This document shows, piece by piece, positions 6,848-13,686 of a stretch of 13,686 bases of DNA. Source of the DNA: Treponema sp. (GTDB taxonomy: Bacteria; Spirochaetota; Spirochaetia; Treponematales; Breznakiellaceae). Each line of letters begins with the position of its first letter. Within the stretch, counting starts at the first letter, position 1. The translations under genes were made by a program, and so were the position numbers. The stretch spans positions 1 to 13,686 of the forward strand of contig JAISFT010000048.1 in the NCBI GenBank assembly GCA_031263435.1, given 5' to 3'. Under the pieces are notes generated by a model, which saw only the letters and a list, made by a program, of their open reading frames with translations, did not search any database and was not told the DNA's origin.

Positions 6848-9493
6848 TTAGTTCCCTAATGCCAGGGTGTATTCCCCCCCGGCGGCGGCGTCAAATTCTA
6901 TACACTCGCCGTTGGAGGTATCCAGTTTGAAAACAAGCGGGCCGGAGGGTCCGGTCAGTTCCACGGCCTTACCCGGCCAGGGGTTCATGACGCGGCACAG
7001 ACTATTACGCCGGGCCTTGATCAGGACCCCCAGCGTCCCCGTTTCATCCTTTGCCGCAGAGATTTCAAAACCGCCCCGGGCAAGGCAGCCCCGGAAGGCC
7101 AGGACCGCGTTCTCCGGCGTTACCGGGAACAGGTGAATCCGCCCGCTCCGGCTGTTCAGGAGCCGTTCCGGGACGGCCAGAATTTCATCGCAGAGCAGGG
7201 AGGCGTCCTCAATCTTGACCGGGGACTTATTGTAACCGCAGACCGTATAATCGGCAAAGGCGCCGGTAAGGACATAGGGTTCGGTGTTGTGGTTATTCCG
7301 CACCGTATCGGCGGTACGGATGATAAGCTCCCGTTCCTCCCTGGGGCTGTCCAGGGTGATCTCGTCCGCCAGGGTCGCGGGATAATTTGCCGAATTGATC
7401 TCGTGGTCCCCCGCGGACCAGCGGGGGATGATGCCGGGGTTGCCCGCCAGGATCGGTCCCATCCCAACCTGGAAGGTGGGATAAGGGGGCAAGCCGGCGG
7501 CGACTTCCCGCCAGCCCCCGGTCAGATCCGCGTCGGTACGCAGATAATCCGCCGTATCCGCGGCGGTACGGAGAATATAGCGGAACATGGCGATAGCCCC
7601 GGTGGTGTCTTTGGCGAATTCGTTATGATAGGAGATGCCGTAGCTTTCGGTTTCTACCGTGGGTTCCAGGTGGTAATACTGTCCGTCCCAGCCGCGGCGG
7701 GCAAAGGCTTCGTAAAAAACGGCCAGCTCCCGCAGCAGGGGATAGGCGGTTTCCCGCAGGTACTGTTCGTCCCCGGTATAATCCCAGAGGTTCCAAATAA
7801 CCTTGAGTACCTGGCCGGGAACTTCCATACAAAAATCCAGGGATTGGTTTTCAATGTACCGGGGGTCCGGTGTAACCGGCGGCAGATAACCATGCCCCAT
7901 GATAAGACCCGGAAGGTCATAGATAATCTTTGCCTTCTCCTTCAATGCCCCGCGCCAGCGCCACACCAGTTGGGGCCATTGCCGCATGACCTCCGGGCGG
8001 TTACGCACAAACCAGGGGCCTTCGGTGAACAATTCGTTATAACAGGGGAGCGAATGCCATGCCTGGGTGTCCACGTCAAAGGCGGCGTAACCGGCGCTGC
8101 CCTCGTTTTTCCCGGGATTCGGGCGGCAGTACCCGCCGTGGTGGTAGGACCAGCTTAAAAACACATCGTTAAAGAGCTTCTCATCGGCCTCCGCCTTTTT
8201 GGGCCCCGTCAAAAAAATACGTCCCTGTTCCCGGCTGTCGTACAAGGCGTCGTACCAGTCCCGGTTTTCCTGCTTTAGTTTTTCATAGCCCAGCTTTTCG
8301 GCCTCCAGGAGCATCCGCTTGGCCTCTTCCAGATAATTCTGAAACTCGTTCAGGGTAACTACCGCGGTATACAGCACCGCCTGTCCCTTGCCCGCCTGGG
8401 GCAGCCGGGCCGTACCGGCCACGCCGGGGGCTTCCCGTACCAGGGTAAAGGCCCGGTCCAGGTTATAGAACAGATCGTCGTGCCCCACGGATCTAAAGGG
8501 CAGGATCAGGTTTCCCTGGGCGTCCCGGGGCATACGCTGGGCCGTACCCAAATATTTTTCCGGCCCCTGGAGGCTTAGCGCCGCCGCCGGGTCCGACAGA
8601 AGTCCTACCATCACATAACGGAAGCCATCGGGAAAGGTGGTTTCCCCGGGGAAGCGCTGTTCAATCCAGAAAAACCGTCCTTCACAGCCGTTTACCGGGG
8701 GCTCGAAGGGGCCGTTAAAGGAGGCGTCGGCCTCGTAATCGTAATAGCCCACAGGCTCCGCGGGGTTCACCGGATGGTACACCACCGCCCGCTGTTCCCT
8801 GGGGATGTAATTTCCCTCCGCATCCATATAGCGCCGGTGTCCCTGATCCTGGTGGCGGTACAGGCGGAAGGACAGGGGATTTTTCAGCCCCTCATAATCG
8901 GCCTTTACCGCGACCACATTCCGTTTCATCCCCATCACATATTCTACCGAAAGTTTTGCCTCCCCCTTTTGGACATCCACCCGGGCGGTGCCGTCGGACA
9001 TGGAAATTACCGCCTCCGGCTGGGAGGCCCCTTTCAGATCTTCAGCCTTGAGGATGATCTGTCCCACCGCCTTTTGGCAGGGGAAGGGGTAGTTCTCGCT
9101 CCAGGCCTGGCGGTCAACGCGGCCCCCCGAGGGCAGGAGGGTCCCGTATTTCGGGCGGGTCAAACCGATCCGGGGCATATCGTCGTAGTTTTTGTTTGCC
9201 TCCGAATAGGCCCCCTCCATCACTTCCTTTACCGTTACCGGATCGGTACGGAAGTAGCGGCGGTCAAAAATATCGGTCTTGAGCATGCTCAAGGTAAGAT
9301 TTTGGGGTTCTCCCCAAATAACCCCCTTCATTGCCGGGGTATACATCCGGGGGGAACGTCCCATGGGGCGGTCAAAGGTTACGCCGGGATAACCGGGATT
9401 AACCGGACGGGAATAACTTTTTTCCTGGGCGATCTCCTTTAACGGGGGTTCTTTGGCAAAGATGCTGTTGAGGGTTTCTTTTACGTTCATCAT
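6848..9493 (-). CDS. Divergent GH95-like (alpha/alpha)6 protein with altered catalytic residues
   Basis: 881 aa. Homology to the GH95 protein encoded further down the operon can be read by eye. LGYEKLKQENRDWYDALYD (401-419) parallels its [18 protein letters not shown]-terminal LNSRSGRIHLFPVTPE (779-794), RGCLARGGFEIS (801-812) and GGEYTLAL parallel [30 protein letters not shown] and AGTEYTLTR. The active-site positions differ: FDVDTQAW (472-479, Asp473/Asp475) replaces [15 protein letters not shown] (611-617, Glu616) replaces PSVSPEN and keeps the acid; KIEDAS (760-765) replaces QIDGNF. It is therefore either a glycosidase of different specificity or mechanism, or a lyase-like enzyme on this scaffold. 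No signal peptide. ATG 9493 has AAGGAG 5 nt upstream; the second ATG at 9490 is less well spaced. Fold assignment is good; activity is unknown. Confidence 0.75.
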   Translation of the reverse strand: MMNVKETLNSIFAKEPPLKEIAQEKSYSRPVNPGYPGVTFDRPMGRSPRMYTPAMKGVIWGEPQNLTLSMLKTDIFDRRYFRTDPVTVKEVMEGAYSEANKNYDDMPRIGLTRPKYGTLLPSGGRVDRQAWSENYPFPCQKAVGQIILKAEDLKGASQPEAVISMSDGTARVDVQKGEAKLSVEYVMGMKRNVVAVKADYEGLKNPLSFRLYRHQDQGHRRYMDAEGNYIPREQRAVVYHPVNPAEPVGYYDYEADASFNGPFEPPVNGCEGRFFWIEQRFPGETTFPDGFRYVMVGLLSDPAAALSLQGPEKYLGTAQRMPRDAQGNLILPFRSVGHDDLFYNLDRAFTLVREAPGVAGTARLPQAGKGQAVLYTAVVTLNEFQNYLEEAKRMLLEAEKLGYEKLKQENRDWYDALYDSREQGRIFLTGPKKAEADEKLFNDVFLSWSYHHGGYCRPNPGKNEGSAGYAAFDVDTQAWHSLPCYNELFTEGPWFVRNRPEVMRQWPQLVWRWRGALKEKAKIIYDLPGLIMGHGYLPPVTPDPRYIENQSLDFCMEVPGQVLKVIWNLWDYTGDEQYLRETAYPLLRELAVFYEAFARRGWDGQYYHLEPTVETESYGISYHNEFAKDTTGAIAMFRYILRTAADTADYLRTDADLTGGWREVAAGLPPYPTFQVGMGPILAGNPGIIPRWSAGDHEINSANYPATLADEITLDSPREERELIIRTADTVRNNHNTEPYVLTGAFADYTVCGYNKSPVKIEDASLLCDEILAVPERLLNSRSGRIHLFPVTPENAVLAFRGCLARGGFEISAAKDETGTLGVLIKARRNSLCRVMNPWPGKAVELTGPSGPLVFKLDTSNGECIEFDAAAGGEYTLALGN

Positions 9494-9533
9494 GAAATCT
9501 CCTTATGTTTACCGGATTTTACTGACAGTTTCG

Positions 9534-10475
9534 TTAATCAACCCGCCTGAATTTTTGCAGGGCGTGGTGGGGGCGTTCCGGCGGAGTTGATTCGTTGGTG
9601 GGCCAGCCCGCTTCGGCAATGTAGAGATTCCCCTCCCGGTCCAGATTGGCGCCGTGGGCCGCAAAAAAATTGCCGTCTTTCCAGGTTTCCTCGCCGCCGA
9701 ATGAGCAAAGCTCATGGCCGCCGCTGTCGAAGATCCGCACCCTGGACCAGGGCATGTTTTCGTAGGGTTCGTATAATACATTATCCACATAGGTAATATG
9801 GCCAAGTTCCACCACATAGACGATGCCGTCCCGTACACAGATGCCGTCGGGCCGGTTGATCCCCTCCCACATATCCAGGAGTTTGCCTTCCGGATCGAAG
9901 ACCTGGACCCGGTTGTTTTCCCGGTCCGCCACATAGACCCGATCCTGTTCATCCACGCCGATGCCGTGGGGAATGCGGAATTCGCCGGGGCCGCCGCCGG
10001 GCTCCCCCCAGGAGGCCAGGAGTTTCCCTTCGGCGGAGAAACGGTGTACCCGGGCGTTGCCGTAACCGTCGGTAACGAAGATCTCCCCCCGGGGGGAGAC
10101 GGTAACTTTGGAGGGTGAATTAAAGGGCGGGGCGCCGCGCTTGATCGTTTTGAAATTTCCCTTTACCGCGCCGGAGTCCGAAGGGACCCCCTTATTCCCC
10201 GTCCGCATCAGCAGTTCGCCTTCGGTGGTAAATTTGGAAAGCACATTCCAGCCGGAATCGATAATATAGACAAAATCATTTTCGTCGATAAAAATTCCAT
10301 GGCCGCCGCCGATGAGCCCCTCGGGCCATCCCCCGGCGATCTTTCCGTTCTGATCGAAAATGGTCAACGGGTGGGGGCCGCAGAGGGCAAAAATACGCCC
10401 CCGGGAATCCACCGCGGCATCGGCGCAGCCGCCGATCCACACTTCGTAATCAATAGGTTCATAAACAAACCGCAT
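9534..10475 (-). CDS. NHL-repeat six-bladed beta-propeller, PAL-like
   Basis: 313 aa made almost entirely of NHL-type blades (for example GIGVDEQDRVYVADRENNRV, 171-190). It resembles the lyase domain of peptidylglycine amidating enzyme: DGYGNARVHRFSAEGKLL (136-153) and VADRENNRVQVF (182-193) match the animal motifs DGYCNSRI and VADRENGRI. Three histidines in the same blade position, His60, His170 and His274 (pattern HG-x3-D or similar), have the spacing of the PAL zinc ligands, and Tyr138 matches its catalytic tyrosine. The PAL catalytic arginine falls at Cys32/Gly33, so it is missing. No signal peptide. The start at 10475 is chosen because AGGAGGA precedes it by 5 nt, whereas the upstream ATG at 10493 has no ribosome site. 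Peptide amidation is unlikely here. A sugar lyase or lactonase role, or a binding role, is possible. Confidence 0.82.
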   Translation of the reverse strand: MRFVYEPIDYEVWIGGCADAAVDSRGRIFALCGPHPLTIFDQNGKIAGGWPEGLIGGGHGIFIDENDFVYIIDSGWNVLSKFTTEGELLMRTGNKGVPSDSGAVKGNFKTIKRGAPPFNSPSKVTVSPRGEIFVTDGYGNARVHRFSAEGKLLASWGEPGGGPGEFRIPHGIGVDEQDRVYVADRENNRVQVFDPEGKLLDMWEGINRPDGICVRDGIVYVVELGHITYVDNVLYEPYENMPWSRVRIFDSGGHELCSFGGEETWKDGNFFAAHGANLDREGNLYIAEAGWPTNESTPPERPHHALQKFRRVD

Positions 10476-10480
10476 GGTAC

Positions 10481-10487
10481 TCCTCCT
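10481..10487 (-). promoter_or_regulatory. Ribosome binding site that decides the propeller gene start
   Basis: AGGAGGA on the minus strand, followed by GTACC and ATG (10475). It lies downstream of the alternative ATG at 10493, so that longer start cannot use it. Confidence 0.7.
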
Positions 10488-10496
10488 GTTCATGTT

Positions 10497-13400
10497 TTAG
10501 TAAAGGGCCCGCAGGGTTTTGATCTCAAAGGGCCTGAAATTAAGCTCAATCCGGTCTCCCCGTACCGGCGGGGCAAGGGCTTCCTCCAGCAAATTCGTTT
10601 CGGTAATTTCCCGGGCCCCGGGGATATGGACCGGCGTTATGCTTTGGGAACCTTCACATTCGTAGAGCCGCAGGATAAAGGCCCGCTGGGGGTCCTCGCA
10701 GGGTTTAACGGTTTCTACTATTACGGTGGGGGCGTCCACCCTTACCAGGGAGGGCATATCCCTGAGCCCCTCCGCGACAAGGGGTTTATAGTTAAAAACA
10801 TAGGCGGGCTGTACCACCCTTTCGGCGGAAAAGCCCCCCAGGTGGGGCAGGAACCCGTAATTACACCAATGCTCTCCCAGATCCCCCCGGTAGTCGGGAC
10901 GGTTGCCGCCCTTGTGCAGGGAAAGCCGCATCTGCCCCTGGTATACGGAAATACCGTATTTGCAGTCGTTCAGGATCGTTATGCCGTAGCGGGTTTCGGA
11001 AAGATCGGTGTACTTGTGGTTTGATACCTCAAATTTCGCCTTTTCAATATCCGTGCTGCGAAAAACGGAACGCCGGATATGGCCGAACTGGATCTCGTGC
11101 CGGGCCTCCACGGTGCGGATGGAAGTGTCAAAGGCCGCCTTGAGGAAACGGTGATGATCCTGCCAGTTAATCTTCGTTTCAAACAACACCAGGGGGGAAT
11201 CCGCGTAAAACACCAGGTCCTGCTCCAGGGTCGATTTGGAACTTATCCCGTATTTGCTGCGGATCCGGAATTCCACCGGGCCCGAGGATACCACGGCCCG
11301 TTCCAAAAGATGGCCGCAGTCCCGGTACTTCCCTTCGATGTCCGCGTCCACATCCCAGTTGTCGTAGCTCAGGGGTACATCCTCGGCAATAAGGAAGGTC
11401 CCCAGGGGATAACCTTCGCCCCGGAGCTCCCGGCCTCCGGCGGTTTTGTCCAGGAAGGAATCAATGGTTCCCTGTTCCCCAAAACTTACCAGGGCAAAGG
11501 GGGTTTCCAGAGCCTTCCCGGTATAGGAGAAGGGGCCGTCCCCTCCGTCTTTGGGGGCGGCGGCCCTGAGCCGGGGCAGGGCCAGGGCGGAAAAGGCGTC
11601 CAGCTTCAGCCCCCCCACCACCGTCCGGCCCCCCCCGGAGAGGGTCTCCACCCGCTGCTGCCGGGCCCCCTCCGGTAGGCGGTACTCCCCTTCCTCCAGG
11701 TAGACCACATCGCTCCGGGGAAAGGACAGGGTGTTTACCACCGTTACCCCGTCCCCCCCGGCGGTTCCGGTTTCCCGGAGCAGCTCCGCCGCCGCGGAAC
11801 GGGCCCGGCCAATTAAAGCCGTGGTTTCGGCGATGGATTGTTCGTGAACCGCCGGCAGACAGGTTCCGGGGAGGATGTCGTGGAACTGGTTGACCAGCAG
11901 GGTTTCCATCAGGGGATGAATCGCCTCTGCCGAAGCGGGAACCCCTCCGGCCATTGCCCGGCGGACCGAAAGGTACTCCAAATCGTGGAGGGCGATTTCC
12001 GCCAGCCGGTTGTTCCGCTTTATCTCGTGCTGGTTGGTCAGGGTGCCCCGGTGCAGCTCCAGGTACAGCTCCCCCGCGTAGACCGAGGGGTCGTTTACCT
12101 TCTGTTCCAGGTCCCGCATAAAGGCGCTTACGGTGGTATAGCCGGTCCGGGGCAGCCCCTCCGTATCGGCCACCCGCCGGGCGATTTCCAGCATTTCAAA
12201 CTGCGGACCGCCGCCGCCGTCGCCGTAACCGAAGGAAAAAAGTTTCTGCCGGGACACGGTTTTTTCCCGCACGCAATCGCCGGTACGTTTCCCGCTTACC
12301 ATATATTCCATCAGGTTATTCGGCCCCGGCCAAAGGTGGGACTGGTTCAGGTGGGTCAGAACCCGGGTACCATCAAGGCCCTGCCAATAAAAGGTATCGT
12401 AGGGGAATTTATTGGTGTCGTTCCAGGACATCTTGGTAGTCAGAAAATAACGGACCCCCGCCAGGCGCATGATCTGGGGAATCGCCGCGCTGTAGCCGAA
12501 GGTATCGGGCAGCCAGAAGGTATCGGCGGTATAGTTAAAATGTTCCCGGGTGTACCGCTGCCCCCAGACAAACTGGCGGACCAGGGATTCCCCGGACACC
12601 AGGTTACAATCGCACTCCACCCAGATGCCGCCGTTCGGTTCGTAGCGGCCTTCCCGGACCTTTTGGCGTATCCCCTCGAACAGAGCCGGGTAGTCGCGGC
12701 GGATCATCTCGCTGTGGTAGGCGGAACTTTGGATAAACAGGTATTCCGGGTATTGTTCCATCAGGGACAACTGGTTGGCATAGGTCCGGGCACATTTCTT
12801 GACCGTCTCCGCGATTGGCCAAAGCCAGGCGGTATCCATGTGGGAATGTCCGATAAGGCCCACAAAGGGTCCGCCGGGGGCATTTTTTGCCTCTAGTATT
12901 TCTTTCAGAAACACCTGGGCCCGCCGCAGCCCTTCCCGAAAGTCCTCCTCCTCCACGTTTTCCGGGTCATAGTACACCGCCTCGTGGACTTTCATGAGGG
13001 CGTTGAGTACATCCGCCCGGCGGAAACCGGAGGGCTCCAGGGCCCCCTCCATTTCAACCACGACCCGGAGGTCGAACAGAAAGCCGGCGATCAACTCGTC
13101 CCGGACACATACATCAACAGGGCCCACCCGGTAGGTATAGGTTCTGGTTTCCGTTACCAGGGGCATGGTCCCGACACATTCATGGCCGGCATAAAATTCC
13201 AGCGCCACATCCAGGCTTTTTCCCGCTTCCGCCCGGAGGGTAAGGAGATCGCAGTAGTGGTTGCCCCGGGAACCGTCCGGGGGTTTGCGGGCGGTAAATA
13301 TTCCCGCGGCCCGGCCATCTATCCACAGCATACCCTCGTTACCCGTCGCCCGGGGATACACATAAAGCCGCCGGCCCTCAAGACCGGGACCGGGGGTATA

Positions 13401-13619
13401 GGTTCCCCGCAGCCAGCAATAGGCCCCTTCGCCGCCCCATTCGTCCCCCGGGGCGCAAGGGCTAAAGAGCGCCGCGCCGGGAACGCCGTGGAGACGCTCA
13501 CCCGTCCGGTACCAGCTTACGGGAATTTCATCCACCTTGATAAATAAACAATCTTCCAGGGTTGTGCAAAGCCGGGCCAGTTTCCGGACGGTCCGCTCCA
13601 GTTGTTTCGCGCTAATCAT
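10497..13619 (-). CDS. GH38 alpha-mannosidase, cytosolic MAN2C1-like
   Basis: 1040 aa, the length of the MAN2C1 (cytosolic, cobalt/zinc) type rather than the shorter ~880-aa bacterial GH38 enzymes. An N-terminal beta domain (1-250) precedes the catalytic barrel. GHSHMDTAWLWP (257-268) supplies metal ligands His260 and Asp262. WLPDTFGYS (369-377) holds the nucleophile Asp372. GYGDGGGGP (464-472) contains a likely acid/base region. NQFHDILPGT (577-586) supplies the last metal ligand, His580. A middle helical bundle and C-terminal beta sandwich (620-1040) follow. These enzymes retain configuration and remove alpha-mannosyl units from oligosaccharides. No signal peptide is visible. It is first in the operon, with 21 nt to the propeller gene. 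ATG 13619 has only a weak GGCGG ribosome site, partly inside a hairpin. Confidence 0.94.
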   Translation of the reverse strand: MISAKQLERTVRKLARLCTTLEDCLFIKVDEIPVSWYRTGERLHGVPGAALFSPCAPGDEWGGEGAYCWLRGTYTPGPGLEGRRLYVYPRATGNEGMLWIDGRAAGIFTARKPPDGSRGNHYCDLLTLRAEAGKSLDVALEFYAGHECVGTMPLVTETRTYTYRVGPVDVCVRDELIAGFLFDLRVVVEMEGALEPSGFRRADVLNALMKVHEAVYYDPENVEEEDFREGLRRAQVFLKEILEAKNAPGGPFVGLIGHSHMDTAWLWPIAETVKKCARTYANQLSLMEQYPEYLFIQSSAYHSEMIRRDYPALFEGIRQKVREGRYEPNGGIWVECDCNLVSGESLVRQFVWGQRYTREHFNYTADTFWLPDTFGYSAAIPQIMRLAGVRYFLTTKMSWNDTNKFPYDTFYWQGLDGTRVLTHLNQSHLWPGPNNLMEYMVSGKRTGDCVREKTVSRQKLFSFGYGDGGGGPQFEMLEIARRVADTEGLPRTGYTTVSAFMRDLEQKVNDPSVYAGELYLELHRGTLTNQHEIKRNNRLAEIALHDLEYLSVRRAMAGGVPASAEAIHPLMETLLVNQFHDILPGTCLPAVHEQSIAETTALIGRARSAAAELLRETGTAGGDGVTVVNTLSFPRSDVVYLEEGEYRLPEGARQQRVETLSGGGRTVVGGLKLDAFSALALPRLRAAAPKDGGDGPFSYTGKALETPFALVSFGEQGTIDSFLDKTAGGRELRGEGYPLGTFLIAEDVPLSYDNWDVDADIEGKYRDCGHLLERAVVSSGPVEFRIRSKYGISSKSTLEQDLVFYADSPLVLFETKINWQDHHRFLKAAFDTSIRTVEARHEIQFGHIRRSVFRSTDIEKAKFEVSNHKYTDLSETRYGITILNDCKYGISVYQGQMRLSLHKGGNRPDYRGDLGEHWCNYGFLPHLGGFSAERVVQPAYVFNYKPLVAEGLRDMPSLVRVDAPTVIVETVKPCEDPQRAFILRLYECEGSQSITPVHIPGAREITETNLLEEALAPPVRGDRIELNFRPFEIKTLRALY

Positions 13620-13620
13620 A

Positions 13621-13635
13621 AAAACCGCCGGTTTT
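13621..13635 (-). promoter_or_regulatory. Hairpin at the start of the mannosidase gene, overlapping its ribosome site
   Basis: AAAACC and GGTTTT pair around a 3-nt loop one base before the ATG at 13619. The only Shine-Dalgarno-like bases (GGCGG, 13629-13625) are in the loop and 3' arm. The structure could limit translation initiation. The stem is short and mostly A-T, so the effect may be slight. Confidence 0.3.
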
Positions 13636-13645
13636 CAATTTTTCC

Positions 13646-13671
13646 CGCCGGCGCCATAGCCGGCGTTTTTA
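13646..13671 (+). terminator. Intrinsic terminator-like hairpin, plus orientation, upstream of the operon
   Basis: CGCCGGC (13646-13652) pairs perfectly with GCCGGCG (13659-13665) around GCCATA and is followed by TTTTTA on the plus strand. No plus-strand gene ends nearby, so it would stop antisense transcription leaving the operon, or it acts as a leader hairpin for the minus-strand transcript. On the minus strand it is not followed by a T run. The operon promoter is not visible and probably lies beyond 13686. Confidence 0.5.
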
Positions 13672-13686
13672 TCATTTCTAATCAGA

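Noticed and set aside
7133..8158. Long plus-strand open frame (341 codons) opposite the GH95-like gene
   Set aside because: Composition is Gly/Pro/Arg-rich with no recognisable domain. The opposite strand encodes a coherent protein with family motifs; this is a shadow frame caused by GC bias.
10476..10493. ATG 10493 as start of the propeller gene
   Set aside because: It has no Shine-Dalgarno sequence, while AGGAGGA sits between it and the ATG at 10475.
11838..12896. Long plus-strand open frame (352 codons) opposite the mannosidase
   Set aside because: It lies wholly inside the GH38 catalytic domain on the other strand and has no family motif or ribosome site.

Overview
The window reads as a GC-rich bacterial chromosome segment. 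I would place it tentatively in the spirochaetes (Treponema-like). The reasons are the style of the ClpP paralogue, the glycosidase repertoire and the dispersed hairpin elements; no rRNA or other phylogenetic marker is present, so this is inference. There is no sign of phage, transposase, CRISPR array, tRNA or rRNA.

Layout. Positions 1-332 (minus) hold the N-terminal part of a ClpP protease subunit cut by the window edge. Positions 333-701 are a gene-poor divergent intergenic region carrying at least four inverted repeats, two of which are diverged copies of one ~35-bp module. Positions 702-1970 (plus) encode a DHA1-type MFS transporter. From 13619 down to 2000 (minus) lies one tight six-gene cluster with gaps of only 12-40 nt, almost certainly one operon. 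In transcription order it encodes: a GH38 alpha-mannosidase (MAN2C1-like, 1040 aa); an NHL/PAL-like six-bladed propeller; an 881-aa divergent GH95-like protein; a class-C beta-lactamase-fold serine hydrolase; an MFS transporter; and a canonical GH95 alpha-L-fucosidase. A GC-rich hairpin at 1956-1978 separates the operon's end from the convergent MFS gene.

How it may work. None of the soluble operon products has a visible signal peptide, so the set looks like an intracellular pathway. The MFS protein would import a fucose- and mannose-containing glycoside, GH95 and GH38 would trim it, and the serine hydrolase could remove an ester or act on an attached group. The 881-aa protein and the propeller are the unexplained parts. 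The first keeps the GH95 scaffold but carries Asp-x-Asp where GH95 has the catalytic Asn-x-Asn, and Glu-Asp where GH95 has the catalytic Asp-Gly. The second keeps three blade histidines and a tyrosine matching the metal site of peptidyl-hydroxyglycine amidating lyase but lacks the expected arginine. Together they suggest an undescribed glycoside-processing pathway rather than simple fucosidase/mannosidase action.
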